Below are positions 49,101 through 61,192 of a stretch of 64,000 nucleotides of DNA, one piece after another. The first letter of the stretch is position 1. Each line of letters starts with the position of its first letter. Source of the stretch: Casuarius casuarius. Lineage: Eukaryota; Chordata; Aves; Casuariiformes; Casuariidae. The notes beneath the pieces were generated by a model, which made no database searches, was not told the origin of the DNA, and saw only the letters and a list, made by a program, of their open reading frames with translations. The position numbers were made by a program, and so were the translations under genes. The DNA is taken from contig PTFA01000101.1 of the NCBI GenBank assembly GCA_003342895.1, positions 558,001 through 622,000 of the forward strand, in the 5' to 3' direction.

Positions 49101-51574
49101 CCATCAGTTTCTCCCTTTACAGTGTACCCTGCATGTATCTGGCCTTCTCCATCCTGCCTGTTCTTAAACCTGTTCTAAACATTTTTCTATTTTTTTCCTA
49201 GTGAAATGTTACTTCCTTCACATTTATTTTCTTCCTGAATCTTTTTTATTCTCGGTGTCCTGGATTTAATCAAAAAAGACCTATGCAATCTACTGAATGA
49301 TGATGGCATTTTGTTTCTTTTTCTTTCTTGTTTTTTTGTAGGAACATACATACATCTGCGAATTCTTCACAGAAGATATTGGAGCTCCAACTTCAGGAGA
49401 GTCTACACAGCAACTCTGAAAAGTATATCCTGGTTTAATAAGGACTGGAAATCTGAAAGAAACCACACAAAGTTGCACTGAGGCATCAGAAGATGGAGTT
49501 TTTAATTTCTCATAAATCTAACACCGTGATGCAATATCTATGGAAGTAGTATGTGTGGTGCCTTTTGCTTTCATCCATAATGAAAGAAGATGTTCTATAT
49601 TTTCCTGTGATGTTTGTTGACTACAAATCATTTGTATGGCAGATAAATCTCCTCCAGGATGACAGATTTTCAGTGATTTAGGGCTGGAGCTCGGGCCACT
49701 ATGGTACTTGATGGTGACTGAGAAGAACAAGAGACTGGAAGGGCATTCCTGAAACCTCAAATTGTGCCTCCTTCTCAAAAATGTGTATCATGTACAGTCC
49801 TTTTAATAAACTCAAGCGCTATCCAGTTAGACCTTTTCAGCTTCACCAAAGAAAATTTCTTTCTTCTTCCAGCATGAATGTATCCATGGCAAATGTGTAC
49901 CTTTGAGTTTTTATTCCAGTGCTACCCCTTAGCTCAAGCAGTTCTTTCCCATCAGTGTTCTTGACTCCCTTGATGTGATGGCCAAACCATCCTTCCAGTT
50001 GCAGTCTCCAGCCTCTGCAGTGTGACCTGAAGAGAGATCCCTCTTAGCTCTTCTTGGTAAGCAACTGAGTTCAAAAAGCAAGCAGTTATGATTCTCTTCA
50101 GCAGAGGTCAGTGGCGCAGTTTATTACAAAATCTGTTGTCCTGAAACTGCACGTAGCTTTTCGAAACTGCTTACCTAAACCAGGAGGCCTAATGTTCTTA
50201 AGGCCCTCGGAGTTGTCAGAGATGGACAGCCACAAACTCAGCACCAGCTTTACCAATGCAATCACTGCACTGTATATAGTCACATAGCTAAGTTTCCGTA
50301 CTCCCGTTGACATGATACTTAACCTCCGTCTTCTCTGTGTTCTCCGTGTGTTGCACTCCGCAAGATTCCTGTGTGCTTAGTGTAACTTATTTGCTATTTT
50401 TGCAATATCATCTCTTCTTGGTGAATGCAAGCCTTGCTTTTGCATGGATTAAATTTAGTTTTGTTCCTGATGGTGTGCAGTGGGATAATGCCAACTGGAT
50501 CATTTCTTTCCATGTGAGAACCTGAGTGCTGGGCAGAACACTTGTCAGGTGCCTATTTCGGGTGTTTTGAATTGCTGCCTGGAGGTGCCTATATCTGTCT
50601 GTTGAGCTGATAGTGATTCTAGGAAGATCATTCTCTCCTAGCCTAAGTTACAGATCTAAAGTTGCATGTTATAAATATTAACTCCTCTCCTCTTGGCTCT
50701 TCGAATCTGATTTTCTTTCTCAATTACTGTGAATTCTTCAATGAAGAGATTTTGATAAACTAGGCTACTACTCACATAACACATCCAAAAAGTAATTTTA
50801 ACATCAGTGTGTAGCCAGATTCTAAGATAAAGCACAGGGAATTTGAAACAATGTAATACATATTTTTTCATCCTATAAATTTGCCTTCATCCTATAAACT
50901 GAGGCGGTTTAGGTTTCATCATAATCCGTGCACTGATCATAGAAATATTAGGTAAAACAGACACGATTTATAGTTCAGTAGGCAAATATAAGTATAGAAA
51001 ATGTATAGATTATGCCTCTGGTCTGAGCAAGGGATCAGAAAATGCAGGTCTTAAGTTATCCTTGCAGCCTTTAGAATTTGGGGTGGGCTGGAGACTCGGC
51101 TCCATGCGGAGAAGTGTGCAATCTGATCCAGCAGGGATTAGGGTAGGCCACTCACTCCTGTGCTGCTTATGCTGCTTCAGGATCCTTTGTGCAATTTAAA
51201 TTTCTTATGCTACCTAAGCGTAGCCAGAGCAGCCAAGCTTCAGGACTCTAACATGGAGTAACTTGTTTAGGCTACACATCGGAGAAAAATACAAATGACA
51301 AAATTTGTTCTGAATCCACACTAACTTCTGAATTTGGGCCATAAAGATGTCCTTAGCTATCAATCAGTTATATAATTCCAGGATAATTAAATTAACTGCA
51401 GCATGATTTTGGTGCAATACTTTGTAATCCAAATAAGAACTAAATTTGCCCCATGGACCGCTAACACTATTGAGTTCACCAGTGATAATCTGTGATAACT
51501 GTACTGAAGACAGTGAATTTGCACCAGTGTACAAACAGCATTAAACAACAATGTACAACCTCTGCCAGATAATA
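46177..51574. other. Non-coding stretch
   Basis: No gene was recognised. The frames examined (46626-46907 plus, 47395-47733 plus, 48703-49035 minus) are 93-112 codons and have no identifiable domain. A 13-bp direct repeat occurs at 50867-50898. Confidence 0.5.
50867..50898. repeat. 13-bp direct repeat TTCATCCTATAAA
   Basis: Perfect copies at 50867-50879 and 50886-50898, separated by 6 bases. Confidence 0.9.
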
Positions 51575-51785
51575 TGCTGCACTTATCTAGCGCTATTCAT
51601 CAGGAGGCCTCTAAGCCCCTTACAGGGGAGGCTGACATTACCGTCTGTATTTTACAGGGGAGGAGAAATGATTTTGTCAAAGTCAGGAAGCTAGCCTGTG
51701 GTATAAATGAGACATGATTGCAGATCTGACTCATCAATCCTCAGTGCTACCAAATACAATATCCTCTAGGCTATGCTAGCTCTAC
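51575..51785 (-). repeat. Nearly complete MIR SINE, antisense
   Basis: On the plus strand the reversed MIR can be followed almost end to end. The 3' end block is 'gcacttatctagcgctattc' (51583-51602), then 'ccccttacaggg' and the 'tattttacaggggaggagaaa' block (about 51648-51668). The reversed core is 'tgtcaaagtcaggaagctagcc' (within 51676-51697), and the reversed tRNA-like head ends 'atcctctaggctatgct' (51761-51777). This is the best-preserved ancient SINE in the window. It is far too diverged to be active. Confidence 0.8.
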
Positions 51786-53689
51786 AAACTAGCTGTTAGA
51801 GGAGACAACAATGACTGCAAGCACTGCAGCCAGTGGTTTTTAAAAGAAAATCTAAATAAAATATATTACAGTAATAAAACAAATTAGCAGCTGATGTCCT
51901 GAGGCGACAGTAATGAAGCCCTCACAAAGTAGGCCTGTAGTAGTAGTAGTAATAGTAATCATAAGTTCAAGTTTAACTAAGTGAGCCATTAAAAGTGGAA
52001 TGCTGAAATGAACTGAACCAAATGACAAAGTAAAACATGCCCAGGGCAATGAACAGGTTTTTAATTTGTTTAACTTCCATCTCTCTGGTGTCTGGCTCTA
52101 AGAAATGATGTGACAAAAGACTCCTCACTACATTCTAGTCTGAATGCTAAATAAATTAGTAATAGCAGCAGCAACAGTATTACATACAGCCTATTCATCT
52201 CCCACAGTGCTAACATCACCAGTCCTCTCTGGCTTTGCTTCTTGCTTTTCTATTATTCAGAGAAAAGAAGCTGTAAAGCAGTCATGGAGACCTTAAAATA
52301 TGGTAAAGAGTTACACATCCCATATTTTTAACTCAGCTACTATTTGTTATAACACAGGATTCTAGGTTCAAATTTAGTGGTAAAATCTCACTGTGCTAAC
52401 CCTTTTCTGATTTTCCTGTTCTGGGGATGAATGCTGCTGGAGTGAATGGCTGGGTACATGCCACCTCTGCTGTGTGGGTAGCAGCAAAGGGCACGGTGAG
52501 CAGAAAGGGGCACAGGTGGATCATGGCTATGTTCAGGCACCCCCAGGTAGACCTGGCAGCTCCCTGGGCAGCATAGCGGCACACACCATTAAGAGCAGCC
52601 TTAAAACTGCTCTAGGATGTTTTTTGAAACTAAGTGACTCTCAAATCAGAACATAAAGAATTCGAAATTAGGTTGGAACTACACTTTCCAAACTTCCCCC
52701 AGCCAGAAGGTCCTATAGAATTTGTACTTCAGTTTTCCCTAAGACAAAATAGTTGTTACGTATAGTCATAACAAAACTGTTGTTTTGTTCATATTTGCTT
52801 CTCTGTTTTTAATACAAGACTAGGCTTAGTTCCTATAATCCTGTGTTGGCTTTGTGAAAATACATTTTAATGCATATCTAAACATTAATGAAAAGTAGTA
52901 CCAGAGAAATAAAAGTAACTATGGTTTTTACACAGCATTTAGAAAACTACTTTAAATATTGTAAATAGCTATTTCCATCACAGGGGATGTGGAAGAAAGT
53001 TAATAGAAAAAATGCCATAATGGCTTTCAAGGATTTACCGAAGGCAAAAAAAATCGCATTTTATAAATCAAATTCCTTAAAAAATGCTGACTTAGTTTCA
53101 AAATCATATTCTCTACTTATCTACTGAGTTTCTACTTGCTGTGCTAGAAATTGTACAGTCGGCTTTATATGAACTGTGAAAATGGATTTATGATTTTTTA
53201 AGCTAGCAAATCTAAACAAAAATAGTAGTCGCCATTCTAAAGACAAAAACTCTGCATCAACAGTTTTTGCTGTAAAAACAAAAATCAAAACTTGAAGTCA
53301 AAATCTGAATATTACAAATACCATTACAAAACGGAAATTCTCTTATTTTTTACTTGATTTATGAGCCAGTGAGATAGTTTCCACTTGTGAAGAGCTGCAT
53401 GCTGTTTTTCATGTAAATAACTTTTATAAAATCCACTGGTGCCTGGAATACTAGGAGTTACAGAAGTAGATATTTGAAACAGCATAGGGCTGATTAGTTT
53501 ATTAAAGCATCTTTGTTGTATGAGTTGTCATCATCTATATAAGAGCTTAAGAACTGCTATACTCTGTATGATCCAGCTGTCATTCTTCTGCTAGTGGTGA
53601 ATACTGGACACATAGGAAAAAAATGTGAAAAGGGGGCAAGTTAGCTATATACCTCCTAGCTATACCTCCTAGCTTCTGGCAAGCAATAG
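51786..53689. other. Non-coding stretch
   Basis: No gene was seen. A short AGT trinucleotide run lies near 51938-51950 and a perfect 13-bp tandem duplication at 53648-53673. Confidence 0.5.
53648..53673. repeat. Perfect 13-bp tandem duplication
   Basis: TATACCTCCTAGC at 53648-53660 is repeated without change at 53661-53673. Confidence 0.95.
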
Positions 53690-54005
53690 AGTTGGGTTTT
53701 CTTGAATTTGATGTTGCATCCAGATTGTCATGTCAAATAGCTACTTATAGATTTATCACTGCTTGCTCTTTTTCAACCACTAATATCTCTGATCTTCATT
53801 ACATCTTGCGGCAATCAGTTTCATAGTTTAAAAATACGTGGAAAAAATCACCTTCCTCTGTTTGTTTTAAACCTGCTAAACCTACTACATGAAGTAATTT
53901 TAATGGGTAGCCCATAATTCTTGGGCTGTTGTGAATAGCGATTAATCATATTTCATTCACTTTCTCTGAACCATTCATGGTTTATAGACAGTTTTCATTT
54001 CGTAT
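53690..54005 (-). mobile_element. Old CR1 LINE relic (ORF2 3' part), antisense
   Basis: The minus strand follows the C-terminal part of CR1 ORF2. On the plus strand the reversed blocks appear in the right order: 'cttgcggcaatcagtttcat' (about 53805-53824), 'tttgttttaaacctgctaaa' (53861-53880), 'taattcttgggctgttgtga' (about 53915-53934) and 'ttcactttctctgaaccatt' (about 53956-53975), then 'tttatagac'. This is a common old CR1 type in turtles, crocodilians and birds. It is heavily decayed, and stops break all frames. Confidence 0.75.
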
Positions 54006-54050
54006 TTAAAGAAATTAGAAGGCTGGTAGGAAAGCCTAAAGCATAACACA

Positions 54051-54090
54051 GGCTATATCTACACTGCAAATTTCATCCATCTCAGCAGGG
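54051..54090. mobile_element. Possible terminus of a MITE-like transposon
   Basis: GGCTATATCTACACTGCAAA (54051-54070) is a one-end match to the terminal motif also seen, in the opposite direction, at 46100-46114. It starts about 45 bases after the antisense CR1 relic. The second terminus was not found, so the extent is unknown. Confidence 0.4.
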
Positions 54091-55639
54091 GAAGGGTTGC
54101 TTGCATCCACTCTTCATGCACACATGCTTATCCTCCCTTCAGTAGGTTGGCCCTTATCCATAGTAGGCAGTATTTGGCTCTGAGTGCCCATTAAGCTCCA
54201 TATGTTACCCTTGTGTTTCTGAGATATAATTATTATTTTGTATGGGTTTTTTTGTTTGTTTCAGTTTCAGAAACAGTACAGTAAGTGTACAAACTGCAGG
54301 ATAGTGTTGGAGTTCTGTGGAGGAAGGTGGAAGGAGCCAGAACAGGTTTAGTCTCCTCCATACTCCCTACAGGGAGCAGTTTCTAAAGTGAATTAAAGCC
54401 AGAACTTCAGCTGGATTTTACATCAGTGGGAACTAATTGGTTCATCACAAAAAAAGAGGTAGGGAATGAACTAACATTTATGCTCAATGGACACTCAGGG
54501 GATCAGACCTGGCAATGAAGTGAGGAGCAGTTATTAGGCAGTGCAAATGTACCCACAGAGAACATCTCATTATTCTTTCCCATTAGCAGGGAAACAAGGA
54601 ATCTTTTCAGATTTCAAGTTCTTCAGAGAATGAATCAGTCTGAAAATATTATCCTACACAGCAAACCTTGAGCTAAAAATGTCCTGCCATGCCCCTCACA
54701 GGGGAGGTTTAGTGCCCTAAACAACTGCAAGGCTCCAAAGAAGACAGCAGCCTGTGAAGCCTGAGGTGCTCTCTGTGGTCAAAGAACATCAGTGTTGGCA
54801 GCTGTGCTGCAAATCCCCTTACAGGGAATCGTTCCTGAGAGGTGGTGAGGACTTTTAAGACTTGCCTCCCCAGAAAAAGATCATTGTCTTATCACTGGAA
54901 ATGACTCAGGCTGGAGAAGGAGAGCTCATTAAACTCTGTTGTTTCTGAAAGGAACACCATGTGTATCATTCAAAATTTCCAATGTCTAAATGTGGGGTTT
55001 TTTGAAGATTATTCATAACAAGCAAAGTCAAGATTCATTTCATGTAGTTAGCCTATGACCTGTGGCATGGTAACACATATGAATAACCACTATATGTACA
55101 TGGCAGAGCAGTGGAGTTAGAAGCACTTATTCTTCTGCATAATTGCAGAATACAAATATTTGAACTGTGTAATATTTTCCTGAGGGTAGAATTTGTACAC
55201 ATTAGAAATTACAGGGAAATATAATTAAACAAATCTGATGTAACATATTCTGCTTCTGATATGTGACTGCAACTTTTTAAATTTAGGTATAAGCATTTAG
55301 ACAAGGAGTGAATGTAAACCAACCACCCATCAGGTGTAAGTCAAATGACAAAAAGGCTAATGAGATTTCAATTCTTCTTTTGGTGAAATTAAATTCTCAC
55401 TTTCAACTACTCTGAACACACTTCTAGGTGTTTATAAGAAATTCTGTGAGATCTTGATTTTATCAGTAGAAAGGAGGTGAACACATATGTTAATAGTCAA
55501 ACTGCTATAGTCCAATGTATATATTGCATGTGGTTTGAGAATATAAACTGTTAAAATGGGTTTGATCAATAGTGCTTCCAGACTGTTTTCTAATCTCTAG
55601 TGGTATCTTCTACAAATTTCTTCAAAGGAAGTTGCTAGT
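54091..55639. other. Non-coding stretch
   Basis: No gene was seen. The first hundred or so bases may belong to the transposon relic that starts at 54051. Confidence 0.5.
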
Positions 55640-55800
55640 TGAACAATAATTTTGCTATAGATGAGGTTGCTTCCTAACTTCCTCAGTTAACGTTTGGCTT
55701 ATAGCATGAGGAAAGCCTGTATTTCTTTTATAAAAACATTATTTTATATCCTATCTAATGTAATGATGGATGTTTTCATTATCCAAATAATGGTTTAATC

Positions 55801-55824
55801 TTTTTTTCTTTTTTTTTTTTTTTT
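55801..55824. repeat. T-rich tract (T7 C T16)
   Basis: Seven T residues, one C, then sixteen T residues inside the antisense LINE relic. The unresolved base at 55832 is close by, so the exact length is doubtful. Confidence 0.9.
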
Positions 55825-55831
55825 AATTCCT

Positions 55832-55832
55832 N
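55832..55832. other. Unresolved base (N)
   Basis: Single ambiguous base just after a T-rich tract, most likely a sequencing artefact of the homopolymer. Confidence 0.99.
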
Positions 55833-56107
55833 CTAAGCTCTTGGTCTGAATGCTATATTGTGACAATGAGTTCTAGTTACATCTTATTGTGTCTTTGACT
55901 GTTCTTTAAAATCCATTTTAGCCCTCCATGCTTTCAGTGTACCTGCTATTTTATTGTAGATATTAATTAGATTTTAATAAGAAAAATACACTCATTTCTT
56001 TGAAGTCATGTTCTGCTAACCTCTTCAGTCTTGCCCATTTAGGTATCTGTTTTCCTCTTTTTTTTTTCTTTTTGTTTATTTGTTTGTTAAGATTGTTAGA
56101 GGAGAGG

Positions 56108-56180
56108 AGGAATGGTTCAGTGGTTAAGGTGTTAGCTTGACTGGTGTTTCCTTGTTGTGCAGATTCTGCGTGTTTGATAA
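56108..56180 (+). repeat. Possible tRNA-derived SINE head
   Basis: 'aatggttcagtggttaaggt' followed by 'gttagct' resembles the A-box region of tRNA-derived SINEs, including the MIR head. A recognisable B box (GGTTCGANNC type) is not found at the expected distance, and no cloverleaf can be folded, so it is not a working tRNA gene. Very old SINE relic, or chance. Confidence 0.4.
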
Positions 56181-57539
56181 TTTAGGCCTTTTTTACCACA
56201 GTGGATCATCTGTTCAAAGGGTATAGTAGAAAATTCTATCTTCAAATGTGTTGAGTGATGCCCAGTGTGGTAGCTGAGGCTAGGTGTTAAAAAGATACTG
56301 CCATTATTTTTTGTAAGTTTTTGCTTTAGCTAAGTTCCTCTGTGGATTATTTTAATTCTCTCTCTTTTTTTTTAATCACACTGTTGGTTTTTACATGATT
56401 CCTTTCCTGAGGATGTTGAATTTAGCTATATGAGAATCATTATTACATAGATGCTGAACTATAGTAATTAATGGAACCTACTTCTTTGTGTTACATTGTA
56501 TGGCTAAATGCTTCCATCTCTGTGCTACAGAAATGTTTCTTCTTCAAGAAACATTCAGAGTATCAAGAAATTACTTTAAATTTTATCTCATTGTCCCATT
56601 TGAGGAGTGTAAAGGAAGGTACTTCAAACTATTACTGTTTTATAAAATGTTGCATCTTCATCTTCAGTTTCCTTGTTGGGTGATAAGGAGTGACTGCTGC
56701 AACTAATTCTTTACTGAATATTTGGGCATTCATTGGGCTAGATATTTAATAACAATCTTTCATAGAAAATATATTAATCAGTTGGCCCCTTTCAGAAAGA
56801 GTTAAAATGGCCATACAGATTAATCATGAATACCATTCAACCCATTCAAATTCAGAAACAAAGGAATTACCTAGGGAGTGCCAACCTGCCACCTCTCCTC
56901 TTAACTGCTTCTCTTCATATGAACTACAGATCAGGTGTTCTAAGATATATATGAGCAATTTTATGCATGAATTGCATATTTTTTCTTCATAGTAAGATTC
57001 ATATTCCAGGAAAAAAAAGGTCTGTGTTCCCTTAGGTAAAGTCAAACAGGGCATACTTCTAATTCGGCCTTTTTCTAGTTACAGTGATTTACTGAAATCA
57101 TTATTTTGAGTAAAAAATCTTATTAAATAGTGCATTTATATTGCAAAGATGAATCCTATCTACACCTTTAACCAGCTTCATTACACTGTTAGTTCTGCTT
57201 TGTCAGTATTTCTCTGTTGAACAGTTCATATGACTAATTAAAATGTGATTCTAAATTCTATTTGTTATTACTTCTATTATCTTCCTTATAGCACACAGAC
57301 ATAACATGTTTATGGGTTTTGCAAGCTAATCTAATTTAATATTTTGCTAGTAAGTGAAACGTTCTGAACAGCAACAGCTGCCTTTGGAATGCTGATTTAA
57401 ATACATACATTAGTTAGACTTCTATATTTTAAGTAATTCTAGCCATGTCTCCTTGCTGTCACTCTGGAGAGGGAAATATTTCCATGGATGACATATAAAA
57501 ATGGAGATGTTAACTTGTGTTCAGTTAAAAGGGAGAGAA

Positions 57540-57552
57540 TTGTGTGTGTGTG
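57540..57552. repeat. (TG)n microsatellite
   Basis: Six TG units in AT-rich DNA. Confidence 0.85.
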
Positions 57553-57594
57553 AAAATCTGTAATATAACCAATTGAAGGACAAAAAAGAAAGAA

Positions 57595-57606
57595 CCCCCC
57601 CCCCCC
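57595..57606. repeat. C12 homopolymer
   Basis: Twelve C residues, followed by 'atatata'. This is the third G/C homopolymer of 12-13 bases in this window. Confidence 0.95.
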
Positions 57607-59559
57607 ATATATAGGGTATTTCACATTGCTAAAATTGTGGAAAAGCAGGCTCTCTTCGTCTGGGAGAATATTAAATATACCAGGATATTTTTTGTCCTTT
57701 ATTGTATGGGCTTTGCTTCCCCGTGCAGCTCCATCGCCCTTAATCCCTCATAACAGGCAGTAGAGAGTTCCCTTTTCATTCATTTCTTCTCTTTTTGCAG
57801 GGATCATTGAAGCCACAGATTTGAAGCTGATATTACAAATTTCAAAGTTAATTTAGATTATATAGTTCCTTCATTTTGTTCTTGTCATATATATCTTCTT
57901 CTTTAAATCATGCTTTTTTTGAACATTTCTAACATGGATGTTCAAAACATGGTTGCTTGCCCAAAGAGGCTGGTGATTTGGTATGTCAGAAAGGAACTCT
58001 TCTCTAAAGAAAAAAGTGATTGTCCTCAGTTTTAGGCAGTTATGTCTCCTCTTCTTAACCCAAAGCAATATTCTGTATGGTTGGAAGTCATTTGGAAGTA
58101 GAGCTAGCAGAAAAGCAGTAATTGTGTAAAGGCTAATAAGAATATTCTGGGTTCCTGTGGAACAATTATTTAATTTTGTCTTTACTTGAACTGAAACATG
58201 AAGGTTCTCAAAGCCAGTAGTAATCTTTGCACCAAACTTCACTAAATACAAACACATTAGTAAGAACACCTGATAGTTTTAAAAATCAGTTAGTCATATT
58301 GAAGGGCACAGAAAACTGAGTTTTCACTGAGATCACATAGCATTTTGGAACATTTTACAAAGAGGAAACTATTTAGCAGTTATCAGATTTTTATCTGAAA
58401 GATTTTATTCCCCTTTGTTGAAGTAAAGAAAATCAACAATTCAAATACCATTATAAAACCCTTATCTATTACATATCTATTACAAATTCTGCTTAGGTCT
58501 ATTCCAAGTCTGTCACTGTCATTTCTGAGCATCTTCCAGACATTCGTTGACTCCTGTGCACAACATCTGACCTTTCTCCAGATGAACTAAAATCACAGAT
58601 ATCTCCGGCCAAGGGACAGAGCGTGCCATCTAAAACAATTGTAACGAGGTAGGCTTGTCAGGGACTTCCTAGTTAGCACTGGTGCTTTTTCAAATCATTC
58701 TACTGTACTGAGCAAGCAATTTATCTCATAGAAAAAAACTAAACACACATTTCCTACTACCTTACTTCCTTTTCTAAGGTTTCCATTATAAATGTGAGTG
58801 CCCAACATCTTACACTTGGGGAAGCAGTTAGTGAAAGGTGAATTTCAAACTCACTGTAAGTGATATTTAAATAACACCTGGAGAGTGGAACTATATTGCA
58901 TTATACTAGGCTACATTATGATAGGCACTATAGGATGATGCTTAGTACAGCAAAATAACATTTAATGCACCAAAGAGTTTGCATTAAATAGACAAGATAG
59001 ATACAATTAGAGAAAATTACCTGATTTTATAGAGAGGGAGCATGGCTAGCAGAAAGCAAAAACCATTCTTCAGAGATTGAAAGCTAAACAGATCATAACA
59101 AAAGCTTCCCAGTTTGAAAGAATATTTACACTGAGGAAGAGAAATGATATCTTTGCATACGTTTATTCAGTATTGTGCTGCCCACTCTTGCAGTTTTGGT
59201 ATGACTCTTGATTCTTCTTATAACATCAGTTTTCAAGTTTATATGAATGTTTATGGCTCACAATTTGCATTTAAGAATTATAACGTATAAATGTAATGGT
59301 TGCACAGAAAGGCTCAGTAATGTGATACAAACATAATTAAGGAAAGCAAAATAAATAGAACCATTAAAAAAATCAACTTGATTTGATCCAGTCTCTCAGT
59401 TTTGTAAATTGATTCATGATTTTGAACACCTGAGGTTGCTGCTTCAGAAATATTTAAAAAATTGTATTGCTAAATCCCTGAAAAATAAGGCAAATAAATT
59501 AAGCCTTACCACACTCCTAAGATTTTAGCAGTGCTTGTTCAGGATCCTTCCAAGAAATC

Positions 59560-59586
59560 TTTTTTTTTTTTTTTTTTTTTTTTTTT
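59560..59586. repeat. T27 homopolymer
   Basis: 27 consecutive T residues, the longest homopolymer in the window. On the minus strand it would be an A27 run, but the minus-strand sequence before it (59587 upward) is not a recognised retroposon or processed gene copy. Confidence 0.95.
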
Positions 59587-60242
59587 GCTAGAGATATTGG
59601 GCCAAAATAGTAGGTTAGATATATTTCTGCTTTCAGTGACTAGTTTAGTGATTAATTAGTCTAAGTCAATGTAACAATATCAGCCTAATACAAAAAAGAA
59701 GCATGAGCTTATTGGAGGTCTGAGAAGATATGCATTTTATGGCATGTACCTTCCCGTTCTTCTCTTTTCATGACATAACCAAGAACTTCAAGTAGAGGAT
59801 TTTCACAAAAATCAACTGAAGAAGTAAGAAGCTAATAAATGGTAAATTTTGACTGTCCCAGATATGTGGTTAATTACTGTAATGTAAAACGTCTTGAAGA
59901 AAACGTCCAACATGGAAATTACCAATTAACCCACAAATCTAAGAAGCAAAAATCCACAATTAATAGAACACTACACAGTCCTTGTAATTACAAGCTCGGC
60001 ATGAGAGTCCGGTGTCACAAGGAAGCAAAATCCTCTAATTAGCCAGGATTTAAAAAGCAAAGAGAAAATTGAAATATTCAGGCTTAGAGAAGGAGAAGCA
60101 ACATTGTAGCACTGTACAGTGAAAAAAAATGACAGGGCTTACATGACTCTTGCTAAAATGGGCCATGTTTCTGGGTTTATCATGGCCTCCATTGCAGTTG
60201 GGAATTTTGTCCCCAGTCCCCCCATTTTTAATGCAGGGTTTA

Positions 60243-60283
60243 TAATAACAACAACAGTAGCAATAACAGCAACAACAGCTTTG
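60243..60283. repeat. Imperfect AAC/AGC trinucleotide-like tract
   Basis: Mixture of AAT, AAC, AGT and AGC units (ataacaacaacag...acaacagc). It accounts for the low-complexity middle of the 148-codon open frame. Confidence 0.75.
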
Positions 60284-61171
60284 CAGTTTCAGCCTTCAAA
60301 ATCCACTCCTGCATGGGTAAAGCTTGAACTGTTAGGGCTGGCTCTGGCGGGGGCAAAGTTCTTGAATAACATTTTCAGTATCTTACATCAGGAAAAAGGG
60401 ACAAATCTGCACTGTGTTTTAGGCTCAGTGCAACAAAGATCTTTCTGTTATACCTGTTTCCTAAAGATCACACCACAGCAACTTGATTTATTTTGGCTCA
60501 CTAATAAAAGGTCAATTTTTAAAGGCATTGAAAATTGCTTTTCCTTCAAAAGACTATGCAAATAAATGTAGAGGTAGAGAAAAAACACAATATGGACTTT
60601 TTCACTGATTTAACTATTACTTTCCATTAAGATACATGGAAAAAAACCTTAATTTTCAGAAAGTATCTATCTTAAAAGCATAGTTCACTAATGGATGTAT
60701 AGTACATAAAAATGTACTCTACTTCAATTTTTGTGAAGCTACAAAAGCTTTTATCAAATATACTATAGAAATAGATTACATGAATGGTAGTAGTACAGTA
60801 TAGTTGAGGGACAGATGATTACAGCATTTCTTTTTAATCAAGACCAGTTTCTCTTATTCAAACATCTAGTTTAACTAGAGAACCATAAGACATGAGATAC
60901 TTAAAATGACTTCCACTTTGGAAATGTAACAGTTTAATCTCCTGTGTAAAATAGTGCCTCAGTCATGCCCAAGACAGAAATTTCTGCAGTTTCAAAGGGC
61001 CAAGATTATCCCTTCTGTTCCTGGAAATATAATCCCTTTTGCAATATACACTGGAAACAAAAAGTTTACAATTCTAGTATCTGTCTTAGGGGATGGTAGC
61101 TCTTATATTTCAGGATTTTAGATCCTAGCTTTCAGCTGGAACATAACACTTGATTAAAAAGAGATGGGTAA

Positions 61172-61192
61172 TTTTTTGTTTTGTTTTGTTTT
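61172..61192. repeat. (TTTTG)n simple repeat
   Basis: Three TTTTG-type units with flanking T residues, like the tract at 19551-19567. Confidence 0.85.

Larger units (their letters stand above)
55640..56060 (-). mobile_element. Old CR1/L3-like LINE relic, antisense
   Basis: Read on the minus strand this matches the 3' region of an old CR1-type element. Reversed blocks on the plus strand are 'cctaacttcctcagttaacg' then 'tttggcttatagcatgagg' (55673-55711), 'attatccaaataatg' (about 55779-55793), 'aagctcttggtctgaatgct' (55835-55854) and 'attgtgacaatgagttctag' (55857-55876). The T-rich expansion at 55801-55824 sits where such elements often have a short T run. The part beyond about 55920 is weak. 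One unresolved base lies at 55832. Confidence 0.6.
56181..59559. other. Non-coding stretch
   Basis: No gene was supported. The 132-codon minus-strand frame at 57871-58269 has no recognised domain. A (GT)n tract (57540-57552) and a C12 run (57595-57606) are present. Confidence 0.5.

Noticed and set aside
56108..56180. tRNA gene
   Set aside because: Only an A-box-like phrase is present. No B box or cloverleaf pairing, so it is at most a SINE relic.
57871..58269. 132-codon minus-strand open frame
   Set aside because: Hydrophobic start but no recognisable family. AT-rich composition explains the residues.
59560..59586. Poly(A) tail of an antisense processed pseudogene
   Set aside because: No recognisable gene-derived sequence on the minus strand next to the T27 run, and no flanking direct repeat noticed.
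60119..60565. 148-codon plus-strand open frame
   Set aside because: The middle is low-complexity Ile/Thr/Ala from a trinucleotide-like tract. No domain, no splice or promoter context, and the length is expected by chance.
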